In this document: piece after piece, positions 17,406 through 25,438 of the stretch | How the letters are laid out: every line of letters begins with the position of its first letter | How positions within the stretch are numbered: the stretch's first letter is position 1 | DNA from: CAXBCP01 sp963974055 | GTDB taxonomy: Bacteria; Pseudomonadota; Alphaproteobacteria; MPNO01; UBA830 | Length of the DNA: 64,000 nucleotides | NCBI GenBank assembly: GCA_963974055.1 | Contig: CAXBCP010000011.1 | Location: 62,001-126,000, forward strand | Direction: 5' to 3' | Made by a program: the position numbers and the translations under genes | Notes under the pieces: model-generated | What the model saw: only the letters and a program-made list of their open reading frames with translations | Database searches by the model: none | What the model was told of the DNA's origin: nothing

Positions 17406-18278
17406 ATGGTCATGAAGCCGCGCGACCGTATCGACTATTCCGCCATGGCCGACCGCACGCCGCTGAAGCTGCCGGACGGCAAACGCGTGGCGGTCTGGGT
17501 GATCGTCAATATCGAGAACTGGGATGTCGAAAAACCGATGGCGCGCACCGTTCTGCCGCCGCCCGGCGGTCAGGTTCACATCCCCGACATACCGAACTGG
17601 TCGTGGCAGGAATACGGCATGCGGGTCGGTTTCTGGCGGTTCCATGAAGCGCTGACGTCCCGCGGCATTCCCGCAACGCTGTCGGTGAACGGGTCTGTCT
17701 GCACCCAGTATCCGCGCCTTGCCCAGGCGGCGCACGATGCCGGCTGGGAATTTCTCGGTCACGCCTATCATCAGCGCCCGACGCATCTTATCGAGGATCA
17801 GCCTGCCGATATCCGCGCGACGATGGATGCGATCCGTGATTTCACCGGCAAGCCGCCGCGCGGCTGGATGGGGCCGGGGCTGACGGAAACGTTCGAGACG
17901 CCGGATTACCTGAAGGAAGCGGGCATCGAATACGTTGCCGATTTCCCGATGGACGATCAGCCGTTCGACGTGAAGACCGAGCACGGTCCCCTGGTATCGA
18001 TCCCCTATACGGTGGAGCTCAACGATATCCCGATGATGGTCGTCCAGCATCACAAGGCGGCTGAATTTTACGACCGCTGCATGGACAATTTCGAACGCCT
18101 CTACCAGGAAGGCGAACACAACGCCCGGGTCATGGCGATCGCCGTGCACCCGTATATTTCGGGCACGCCGTTCCGCATCAAGTATTTTGAAAAGGTTCTC
18201 GACGAGATTTCAAAACACGACGATGTCGCGTTGTGGACCGGCGGTCAGGTCTGCGACTGGTACAAGTCGGTCACCTGA
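17406..18278 (+). CDS. Polysaccharide deacetylase (NodB-fold)-like hydrolase, PuuE-related
   Basis: A 290-residue cytoplasmic protein of the NodB-homology fold, preceded by AGGAGG. It has no signal peptide, so a role on cell-wall glycans is unlikely. The family features are VAVWVIVNIENWD, LSVNGSVCTQYPRLAQAAHD, the GHAYHQRPTHL metal-histidine region and GWMGPGLTETFETPDYLKEAG. This pattern matches the cytoplasmic branch that includes PuuE-type allantoinase and related cyclic-amide or amide hydrolases more than chitin deacetylases. It lies between two opposing TRAP operons near two molybdenum hydroxylases, so hydrolysis of an imported N-containing compound is plausible but unproven. Confidence 0.78.
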   Translation: MVMKPRDRIDYSAMADRTPLKLPDGKRVAVWVIVNIENWDVEKPMARTVLPPPGGQVHIPDIPNWSWQEYGMRVGFWRFHEALTSRGIPATLSVNGSVCTQYPRLAQAAHDAGWEFLGHAYHQRPTHLIEDQPADIRATMDAIRDFTGKPPRGWMGPGLTETFETPDYLKEAGIEYVADFPMDDQPFDVKTEHGPLVSIPYTVELNDIPMMVVQHHKAAEFYDRCMDNFERLYQEGEHNARVMAIAVHPYISGTPFRIKYFEKVLDEISKHDDVALWTGGQVCDWYKSVT

Positions 18279-18326
18279 GCGAAGGCCGTTCGTTCTTCCC
18301 TGCGTTCCCGGCGGTTGCGGTCCCCG

Positions 18327-19640
18327 TCATTTGATGAACGACGGAAGCCATAGGGCGACCGAGGGAAAGAGTATAAGCAGCGCCAGGACGAACAATTCGA
18401 TGCAGACGAACGGCAGTGCCGCGGCGTAGATCTGCATCAGGCTCGTCTTGAACGGCGCGACGCCTTTCATGACGAAAAGCAGCAATCCGAAGGGCGGTGT
18501 CAGCAGGCTGATTTCCATGACGATCAGCATCAGCACCATCAGCCACAGCGTATCGATCCCCTGGGTGGCGGCGAAGGGCATGAAAAACGGCAGGGTGAGC
18601 AGCAGCATGCTGACCTGGTCCATGAAGGCGCCGAGGAACAACAACACCAGCATCATCACGATGATCGCGAGGAACGGCGTCAGGTTCAGGGCCGTAATTT
18701 GCGACAGCAGACCGTCGACCGATCCGGAAACGGCAAGCACCTGGGAAAACGTCAGCGACCCGGCAATGATGATCATGATCATCGTATTGATTTTCGCCGT
18801 TTCGAGCAGCGCCTTTTTCAGCGCCGCCCAGGTCAATGCGCGGTAGCACGCACAGGCAACCGCGGCGGCGATACAGCCGAGCGCGGCGGCTTCCGTCGGA
18901 GCGGCCCATTTGAAGAAGATGGATCCCACAACCACAACGAAGATCGAAAACAGCGGCAGGACATATTTGACGAACGGCATCCACCGTTCCGCCGTCGTCA
19001 TTTCCTCTACCTTGTAGGCCGGGGCGAGGGCGGGGTTGAGGCTGCACCGCCCGACCACATAGGCGACGAACAGGATGGCCATCAGAATTCCCGGCACGAT
19101 ACCGGCGATCAGGAGCTTGGCGATGGACTGTTCCGCAAGGCTGGCCAGCAGCACGGCGAGGGCCGATGGCGGAATCAGCATCGCGATACCGCCCGTGGCC
19201 ATGATCGGCCCCATCGCGATGGTCGGCTGATAGCCCCGCTTCATCATGTCCGGCAGCAGGACGCTGCCGAGGATCGCCGTGTTGGCAATGGTCGAGCCCG
19301 ACAGAGACGAGAAAACGGTGCCGCCGGCGATGGACACGACCGAAAGGCGTCCGGGCACCCGGGCGATCAGCCGGTCGACGGCAGCAATCGCCCGGAAGGC
19401 GACTCCGGTGTGAAAAAGCAGTTCCCCCATCAGCAGGAACAGCGCGACCGGGGTCAGCGAAAACCGCCCGATCGCCCGCTGAAATTCCATCGGCATCGAG
19501 GCCAGCCCGGCGCTGCCGCCCATGAAAACGGCGGTTCCGACGATATTCGCCGCAAAGAAGGCGATCACGACCGGCAGGCCCGCGAACATGCAGACGACGA
19601 CGATGCCGAGCATCATGATAAGTGCGGTTTGCCATTCCAT
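18327..19640 (-). CDS. dctM: TRAP transporter large permease (DctM), system 2
   Basis: A 437-residue protein with about 12 membrane segments. Motifs are TPVALFLLMGELLFHTGVA, GGTVFSSLSGSTIANTAILG, MLIPPSALAVLLASLAE and TPPFGLLLFVMKGVAP. It is the last gene of a reverse-strand dctPQM operon, starting 2 bp after dctQ. It is convergent with the deacetylase-like gene, and no clear terminator lies between the two. A second long open frame on the same strand in another register is a shadow. Confidence 0.93.
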   Translation of the reverse strand: MEWQTALIMMLGIVVVCMFAGLPVVIAFFAANIVGTAVFMGGSAGLASMPMEFQRAIGRFSLTPVALFLLMGELLFHTGVAFRAIAAVDRLIARVPGRLSVVSIAGGTVFSSLSGSTIANTAILGSVLLPDMMKRGYQPTIAMGPIMATGGIAMLIPPSALAVLLASLAEQSIAKLLIAGIVPGILMAILFVAYVVGRCSLNPALAPAYKVEEMTTAERWMPFVKYVLPLFSIFVVVVGSIFFKWAAPTEAAALGCIAAAVACACYRALTWAALKKALLETAKINTMIMIIIAGSLTFSQVLAVSGSVDGLLSQITALNLTPFLAIIVMMLVLLFLGAFMDQVSMLLLTLPFFMPFAATQGIDTLWLMVLMLIVMEISLLTPPFGLLLFVMKGVAPFKTSLMQIYAAALPFVCIELFVLALLILFPSVALWLPSFIK

Positions 19641-19642
19641 CG

Positions 19643-20206
19643 TCAGAATCCCGGCTTGCTGGCAGCGTCGTCTTTTACGGCATCCGGATCGGTTGGCCGT
19701 CCGGCCCGGAGCAGAAATTCAATCGCGAGGAGCAGCAGCGATACCGTGAAAATGCCCATAAGCCAGGAATCGTGGACCACAAGCGTCTTGAACTGCCGCG
19801 AGTCGCCGATGAATGCCTCGACACCCGCGCGCCAGCCGTAATAGCAGAGGGCAAGCGCCACTGTTGCCCCCAGAACGTCGAGAACTTTCTCAAGGCCGCG
19901 GGAGACGCGGCGTGGCAGTGCGGACAGCAGCAGGTCGACACGGACATGGGCGCCTTCGCGCAGAACCCAGGGAGCGGCAAGAAACACGCCGGCATACAGG
20001 ACGTATTCGATTACCTCGTAGAGCCACGGCATATTGCCGAGCCCGAGGCGGCGAATGGCGAGATCCAGCGCGATCGACACCGCAAAGAGCCCCATCGAAA
20101 ACGCAACCAGATAGCCGAGCCCGAGATTCAGGCGCCCGAACAACCGGTCGATCCTCGCAAAAAGGCCCGACGCATCGCCCGGCCCGGAATTATTCGGCGT
20201 TTGCAT
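19643..20206 (-). CDS. dctQ: TRAP transporter small permease (DctQ), system 2
   Basis: A 187-residue four-helix membrane protein. The family turn appears as VFLAAPWVLREGAHVRVDLL. It lies between dctP (65 bp upstream, with an intervening stem-loop) and dctM (2 bp downstream). The N-terminus (MQTPNNSGPGDASGLFARID) is a hydrophilic cytoplasmic tail longer than in system 1. Confidence 0.9.
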   Translation of the reverse strand: MQTPNNSGPGDASGLFARIDRLFGRLNLGLGYLVAFSMGLFAVSIALDLAIRRLGLGNMPWLYEVIEYVLYAGVFLAAPWVLREGAHVRVDLLLSALPRRVSRGLEKVLDVLGATVALALCYYGWRAGVEAFIGDSRQFKTLVVHDSWLMGIFTVSLLLLAIEFLLRAGRPTDPDAVKDDAASKPGF

Positions 20207-20225
20207 GATTTATTCGATAGTGGAG

Positions 20226-20253
20226 AGCCGGCCGGCTCGGTCGCCGGCCAGCT
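20226..20253 (-). other. Stem-loop between dctP and dctQ of TRAP system 2
   Basis: AGCCGGCCGGC (20226-20236) pairs with GCCGGCCAGCT (20243-20253), 10 of 11 positions, across a 6-base loop. No T-run follows on the reverse strand. Its place between the binding protein and the permease genes suggests 3'-end protection of the dctP message, giving more binding protein than permease. Confidence 0.55.
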
Positions 20254-20271
20254 TTCCGTATCTTGTCGTTC

Positions 20272-21234
20272 TTACTGCTTCGTAAAAAGTTTTTTCAGCG
20301 CGGCCCCGTGTTCCGGGCTGCGCTCCAGAACGTTCGCCCAGCCGGCCTCACGCGCGGTGGTCAGCCATTTTTCCCGGTCGGCACCGGAGAAAGTGATGGC
20401 TTCGATGCCCTGGCTGGCCTGTTTTGCCGCCGCCGCTGTCGAAGCGGACCCAAAGGCCTTGGCAAGCCCTTCATATTTGACGGCGAGGTCGGTAACCGCC
20501 TTTTTCTGGGCTGCGCTCAGTTTGTTCCAGGCGCTCATGCTCATCATGATATTGATGTCGGCGGAGTAGAAACCCGGGTCGACACGGTATTTGGTGACTT
20601 TGTGCCAGTCGGGCAGGATGCCGGTGATCGGCCAGCCATATCCGACGACGGTCCCGTTCTCCATGTAGGAATAGACCTGTGCGATGTTCGACCGCTGGGT
20701 GGTTGCGCCCATGGCTTTGAAGAAAGCCGTGTAGATCGGCGCAACGCGGAGATGGAGCCCGGTAAGGTCGGGTTTGTCGATCTTCTTGTTCAGGTAGAGA
20801 TGGAACGGAATGTAGCCCAGAATCCGGCCGACATAGCGAAGCCCTTTTTCGGCATGCAGCTTTTCCAGGTAGGCCATGCCGCCGTTCTGGCGAAGTTCTT
20901 CGTTTGTCACCTCGATCAGCTTGATGGCATCGGCTTCGGGCAGAACGTTCTGGTAATAGGCCCCGGTGCAGGAAACCATGCCGTAGACGCCCTTGGAAGC
21001 TTTCTGGACAAGTGTGAAGGGGCTGCCGATCGCCGGCGCGCCGCCGACATATTTTACCGTTACGCCCGCTCCCGAGCCGTTGAGTTCCGGGACGAACTGC
21101 TCGAAGGTCTTCGAAAAATACGTGCCCTTTGGAAAGCAACTGGCGCCCGTCATATTGGCGGCGATGGCAGAAAAGCTGCCGGTTGTGATTAAAGCGGCCG
21201 CTGCGGCCGCGATGGTCAGGTTCCGTCGGATCAT
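20272..21234 (-). CDS. dctP: TRAP transporter substrate-binding protein (DctP family), system 2
   Basis: A 320-residue periplasmic protein. The ATG at 21234 is preferred to one at 21288 because it follows GGGAGA and begins the signal peptide (MIRRNLTIAAAAAALITTG, cleavage near IAA-NM). DctP features are KPDLTGLHLRVAPIYTAFFKAMGA (substrate arginine) and YMENGTVVGYGWPITGI. A cysteine follows closely (GASCFPKGTYF). It is divergent from the second molybdenum hydroxylase gene. The ligand is unknown and need not match that of system 1, to which it is only distantly similar. Confidence 0.9.
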   Translation of the reverse strand: MIRRNLTIAAAAAALITTGSFSAIAANMTGASCFPKGTYFSKTFEQFVPELNGSGAGVTVKYVGGAPAIGSPFTLVQKASKGVYGMVSCTGAYYQNVLPEADAIKLIEVTNEELRQNGGMAYLEKLHAEKGLRYVGRILGYIPFHLYLNKKIDKPDLTGLHLRVAPIYTAFFKAMGATTQRSNIAQVYSYMENGTVVGYGWPITGILPDWHKVTKYRVDPGFYSADINIMMSMSAWNKLSAAQKKAVTDLAVKYEGLAKAFGSASTAAAAKQASQGIEAITFSGADREKWLTTAREAGWANVLERSPEHGAALKKLFTKQ

Positions 21235-21429
21235 CGGTGTTCTCCCAGTTTCGTTCGACCCGGCGCATATCTTTACGCTCTGAGTCATAAGTTCATTTTT
21301 AATGGTAGGAGTTTAGCGGATACCTGCCACTCCGCAAGGTTGGAATGCCCGGCATGACGGGCTTGGTTGACTCGCCGGCATCGCCCTCCGAAAGTCGGTA
21401 TTCCGATATTCTGACAAAGGTATTCGCCC

Positions 21430-23754
21430 ATGACCGCAATGATCGGCCAGTCGCCGCTGCGCAAGGAAGATATTCGCCTGCTGACCGGGCGGGGGCAATA
21501 TGCCGACGACACCAATGTCGAGGGCCAACTGCAGGTCTTCATGCTCGGTTCCGTTCACGCGCATGCGGAAATAAAGAGCATGGATACACGCGCGGCGAAA
21601 GCGGCCCCCGGGGTGGTGGACGTGCTGACCGGCGCCGACTGGATCGCCGACGGCCTGGGGCCGATCCCGCACAATCTCGGGTTTTCGAGCCCGCCGGATA
21701 TCGCCCTGCAGAACCGGGACGGCACGGACCGTTTCGTGGCGCCGCATTATCCGATGCCCGCAGACCGGGTCCGCCAGGTCGGCGAACCGGTGGCGATGGT
21801 GCTGGCGGAAACCTATGCACAGGCGAAGGACGCGGCGGAACTGATCGAGATCGATTACGCGCTCCTCAACGTCATTGTCGATACGGAAGGGGCGACCGAT
21901 CCGGCGGCACCCGTGCTGTGGCCGGACCTCGGGTCGAACGTCGCGATCGACGCAGACGTGAACGACCCGGCTGAGACCGCCCGGATCATTGCCGGCGCCG
22001 CGCATGTCATACGATTGAAGACGCCGCTGAGCCGGGTCGCCGGCGTTCCGATGGAGCCCCGTTCGGCCATCGGCGAATTCGATGCCGGGGGGCGCTATAT
22101 CCTGCAGACCACGGCGGGGAGCATCTATCGTCTGAAGACCGAACTGGCGCAGATTTTCGGCGCGCCTGAAGACGATGTGCGGGTGGTCATTCGCGATGCC
22201 GGGGGCTCCTACGGACCCCGCAACGCCCTGTATTTCGAACACCCCCTCGTGTTGTGGGCGGCGAAGCGCGTCGGGCGTCCGGTCAAGTGGACGTCGGACC
22301 GGACCGAGACCATGCTGACCGACTATCAGGCGCGCGACCTGGTGATCGACGCGACCATGGCGTTCGACGCGGACGGGCGTATCGTCGCGCTGCATACGAC
22401 GAATACGTCGAACATCGGCGCCTATTCGGCGTCGTGGATTCCCCTGGTGAAGGGGGTGGAGATATCAACCGTTCTGTACCGTATGGCCGCTGTTTCGGCG
22501 CGCGCCATCGCCGTGCAGACGAACACGCCGCCGACCTATCCCTATCGCAGCGCCGGCCGGCCCGAAGTGATGTATGCGATGGAACGCATGATGGATATGG
22601 CGGCGGAAGCGACCGGGCTCGACCGCGTGGAGATCCGCCGCCGCAATCTCGCCCGGCCCGACGAAATGCCCTACGACAACGGGTTCGGGCTGATATTCGA
22701 AGCCGCCGACTTCCCCGCCGCGCTGGAAGCCGCCGTGAATCTGTCCGGCTGGGACGGTTTCGAGGCCCGCCGGGAAGCCGCGCGCAGACGTGGAAAACTG
22801 TGCGGGATCGGCATTGCGGATTACGCCGATTTGTCCACCGGCTATCCCCGCGAATGGACCGAGATCGACGTTCTGCCGGAAGGGTCAATCCAGGTGCAGA
22901 TCGGCACCATGGCGACCGGGCAGGGACACCAGACCACCTTCAGCCAGATGCTCTCGGAGGTTCTGGAGGCACCCTACGATGCGATCGAAATCGGCTATGG
23001 CGACACCGACAGGATCAGGGACGGCGGCGGCACCCATTCCGGCCGCAGCATGCGCATGGGCGCGATCGTGCTGTGCGATGCCAGCGCAAAGATCATCGCC
23101 CGGGCGACGCGGATCGCCGCCCAGGTGCTCGAAGCGGCGGATGCCGACATCGAATATGCCGACGCGATGTTCACGGTCGCAGGCACCGACCGGCGGATCG
23201 GCCTGTTCGAGGTTGCCGCCGCCGCCCGCGATCGCACCGACCTGCCGGAGGATTTGCAGGGTCCCCTGCGCGAAGAGGCGGACACGCATTATGCCCGGGC
23301 GGTGATCGGGTCGGGCTGTCACGTCTGCGAAGTGGAAATCGATCCCGACACCGGCGTCGTCGAGGTGGTGGACTGGACAGCGGTCGACGATGTCGGGCGC
23401 GCGATCAACCCGATGACCCTCGACGGTCAGACCCATGGCGGCGTCATGCAGGGGATCGGCCAGGCGCTGATGGAAAACTGCGCCTACGATACGGCGACCG
23501 GCCAGATGATGGGGGCGACCTTCATGGACTACGCCATGCCGCGGGCGGATAACGCGCCTGCCTATCGCACGGAATTTCTCGAAGTGCCGAGCCCGTCGAA
23601 CCCGCTGGGAATCAAGCCGGGCAGCGAAGGCGGCACGGCGGTCGCCCCGGCGGCGGTCGCCAACGCCATCGTCGACGCGCTCAAGGAATTCGGCGTAAGG
23701 CACATCGATCTGCCGGCGACGCCGGAACGCGTTTGGCGGGCGATGCGGGGCTAG
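21430..23754 (+). CDS. Molybdopterin-dependent hydroxylase large subunit, second orphan copy
   Basis: A 774-residue xanthine dehydrogenase-family large subunit (IGQSPLRKEDIRLLTGRGQYADD at the start). The molybdopterin loop is changed from GGGFGxK to GGSYGPRN. The second motif is PYRSAGRPEVMYAMERMMD, and the catalytic glutamate is kept in KPGSEGGTAVAP (about residue 733). Only the large subunit is present; no FAD or 2Fe-2S subunit gene is adjacent. It is clearly divergent in sequence from the 11678 copy, so it is not a recent duplicate. It is divergent from TRAP system 2, and its stop abuts that of the convergent enoyl-CoA hydratase gene. The substrate is unknown; a non-canonical cofactor pocket is possible. 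Confidence 0.86.
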   Translation: MTAMIGQSPLRKEDIRLLTGRGQYADDTNVEGQLQVFMLGSVHAHAEIKSMDTRAAKAAPGVVDVLTGADWIADGLGPIPHNLGFSSPPDIALQNRDGTDRFVAPHYPMPADRVRQVGEPVAMVLAETYAQAKDAAELIEIDYALLNVIVDTEGATDPAAPVLWPDLGSNVAIDADVNDPAETARIIAGAAHVIRLKTPLSRVAGVPMEPRSAIGEFDAGGRYILQTTAGSIYRLKTELAQIFGAPEDDVRVVIRDAGGSYGPRNALYFEHPLVLWAAKRVGRPVKWTSDRTETMLTDYQARDLVIDATMAFDADGRIVALHTTNTSNIGAYSASWIPLVKGVEISTVLYRMAAVSARAIAVQTNTPPTYPYRSAGRPEVMYAMERMMDMAAEATGLDRVEIRRRNLARPDEMPYDNGFGLIFEAADFPAALEAAVNLSGWDGFEARREAARRRGKLCGIGIADYADLSTGYPREWTEIDVLPEGSIQVQIGTMATGQGHQTTFSQMLSEVLEAPYDAIEIGYGDTDRIRDGGGTHSGRSMRMGAIVLCDASAKIIARATRIAAQVLEAADADIEYADAMFTVAGTDRRIGLFEVAAAARDRTDLPEDLQGPLREEADTHYARAVIGSGCHVCEVEIDPDTGVVEVVDWTAVDDVGRAINPMTLDGQTHGGVMQGIGQALMENCAYDTATGQMMGATFMDYAMPRADNAPAYRTEFLEVPSPSNPLGIKPGSEGGTAVAPAAVANAIVDALKEFGVRHIDLPATPERVWRAMRG

Positions 23755-24537
23755 TTATTTTTCGTCGAAGCGGATGTCCCGTTTTTCGAGGAATGCCCGC
23801 ATGCCTTCCTGGGCGTCTTCCGATGCCTGGGTCAGGGCCGATGCCAGGGATTCCACGAAATAGCCTTCGCTCTCGCCCATGCGGTCGATGCGCTGGATGG
23901 TGTTGAGCATCATCTTGTTGGCGAGCGGCGCATTGCCGGAAATCGTTTCCGCCAGTTCCATCGCCTTGTCGAACGCCTCGCCGGCGCCGACGAGATGGTG
24001 CGACAGGCCCATCTGCTGGCCTTCCTCGGCGTTGAGGCGACGCCCGGTCAGCATCATTTCGGTCATCCGGCCGGGGCCGATCACGCGGGCGACGCGAATG
24101 CTGGCGCCGCCGCCGACATAGATGCCGCGCCGTCCTTCGGGCAGTTGATAGATGGTCGACGGCTCGGCGACCCGGACATGCGCCGTCGTGGCCAGTTCCA
24201 GCCCGCCGCCCATGACGGCGCCCTGCATCGCCGCGACAACCGGCAGCCCGCCATACTGGATCAGGTCGAATGTGCGGTGCCAGTAGCGGGAAACATCGAA
24301 CGCCTCGTCGACATTGCGTTCCTTGTGCTGGGCGAGGTCGAGGCCGGCGCAGAAATGATCGCCGTTCGCCCGCAGCACGACGGCGAGCGCTTCGCCGGGC
24401 GGCGCGCTGAAGAAACGGTTGATGTCCTGGATCAGCGTTTCGTTGACCGCATTTCGTTTCTCGGGACGGTTCAGCGTCAGGACGGCAATACGGCCGCGCA
24501 TCTCGAAGTCGATCAGGTCGGATGTAAATGCGGTCAC
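23755..24537 (-). CDS. Enoyl-CoA hydratase/isomerase family protein
   Basis: A 260-residue crotonase-fold enzyme. A GTG start at 24537 is chosen because GGAGG precedes it at 8 bases and VTAFTSDLIDFEMRG begins the fold. The oxyanion-hole segments are DHFCAGLDL and AVMGGGLELA. Glutamates equivalent to Glu144 and Glu164 of rat hydratase appear in GGGLELA and LPEGRRGIYVGGGAS, consistent with true hydratase activity. It is divergent from an SDR and a feruloyl-CoA-synthetase-like ligase. A role in hydrating an aryl-enoyl-CoA made by that ligase is attractive but inferred. Confidence 0.87.
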   Translation of the reverse strand: MTAFTSDLIDFEMRGRIAVLTLNRPEKRNAVNETLIQDINRFFSAPPGEALAVVLRANGDHFCAGLDLAQHKERNVDEAFDVSRYWHRTFDLIQYGGLPVVAAMQGAVMGGGLELATTAHVRVAEPSTIYQLPEGRRGIYVGGGASIRVARVIGPGRMTEMMLTGRRLNAEEGQQMGLSHHLVGAGEAFDKAMELAETISGNAPLANKMMLNTIQRIDRMGESEGYFVESLASALTQASEDAQEGMRAFLEKRDIRFDEK

Positions 24538-24659
24538 GGGATTGTCCTCCGGATGACACTGGACAGCGCAGGAGAGGACTCTATAAGTGGCCTGAAACGC
24601 GGTGTAAACTCTGCGACAAATAAGAATTCGTCCAACGGAATATCCAGGGGAGAAACGGG

Positions 24660-25424
24660 ATGAATATCGACGGACATGCCGCAATCGTTGCGGGCGGCGC
24701 CTCGGGGCTCGGTGCGGCGACGGCGCGCGCGCTGGCCGGTGCCGGCGGCAGGGTCGCCGTGCTCGACGTGAATATGGATGTCGCCACCGCGACGGCGGCC
24801 GAAATCGGCGGGATAGCGGTGCAGTGCGACGTGACCGATGCGGCGGGGGCGCAAGCGGCGGTCGCGCAGGCGGTGGAGGCCCTCGGCGTGCCCCGCGTGC
24901 TGGTCAATTGCGCCGGGATCGGTCCGGCGGAACGCATCCTCGGGCGCGAAGGTCCGCAACCGCTGGAAAATTATGCACGGTGCATCAACATCAACGTGAT
25001 CGGTACGTTCAACATGCTGCGCCTCGTGTCGCAGCACATGAGCCAGGCCGCCGCGCTCGACGAAGACGGCGAGCGTGGCGTGGTCGTGAACACGTCTTCG
25101 GTCGCCGCCTATGACGGGCAGGTCGGCCAGGCCGCCTATGCATCGTCGAAGGGCGCGATTGCCGGGTTGACCCTGCCGGCGGCGCGTGAACTCGCCCGCT
25201 ACGGAATCCGGGTTGTCGCCATTGCGCCGGGCGTCTTCGAGACACCTATGCTTCGCGGGCTGCCGCAGCCGGCCCAGGAATCGCTCGAACAGGCGACCCC
25301 GTTTCCGTCCCGCCTCGGCACGCCGGATGAATACGCGAATTTTGTCATGTGTATCCTGGGCAACAAGATGCTCAACGGCGAAGTCGTCCGGCTCGACGGC
25401 GCGTTGCGTCTCTCGCACGGATAG
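24660..25424 (+). CDS. Short-chain dehydrogenase, HSD17B10 / 3-hydroxyacyl-CoA dehydrogenase-like
   Basis: A 254-residue Rossmann-fold oxidoreductase. It has the NAD motif GGASGLGAA, an acidic residue after beta-2 (VLDVNMD) indicating NAD preference, the NCAGIG segment, catalytic serine in VVNTSSVAAY and the YASSK active site. The sequence style (GREGPQPLENYARCININVIGTF) resembles type-10 17-beta-HSD/2-methyl-3-hydroxybutyryl-CoA dehydrogenases, which fits oxidation of a 3-hydroxyacyl-CoA. AGGGGAG precedes the ATG. The acyl-CoA ligase gene starts 15 bp downstream, and an enoyl-CoA hydratase gene is divergent. Together these are steps of side-chain beta-oxidation. Confidence 0.88.
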   Translation: MNIDGHAAIVAGGASGLGAATARALAGAGGRVAVLDVNMDVATATAAEIGGIAVQCDVTDAAGAQAAVAQAVEALGVPRVLVNCAGIGPAERILGREGPQPLENYARCININVIGTFNMLRLVSQHMSQAAALDEDGERGVVVNTSSVAAYDGQVGQAAYASSKGAIAGLTLPAARELARYGIRVVAIAPGVFETPMLRGLPQPAQESLEQATPFPSRLGTPDEYANFVMCILGNKMLNGEVVRLDGALRLSHG

Positions 25425-25438
25425 GATCCGGGGCGGAG

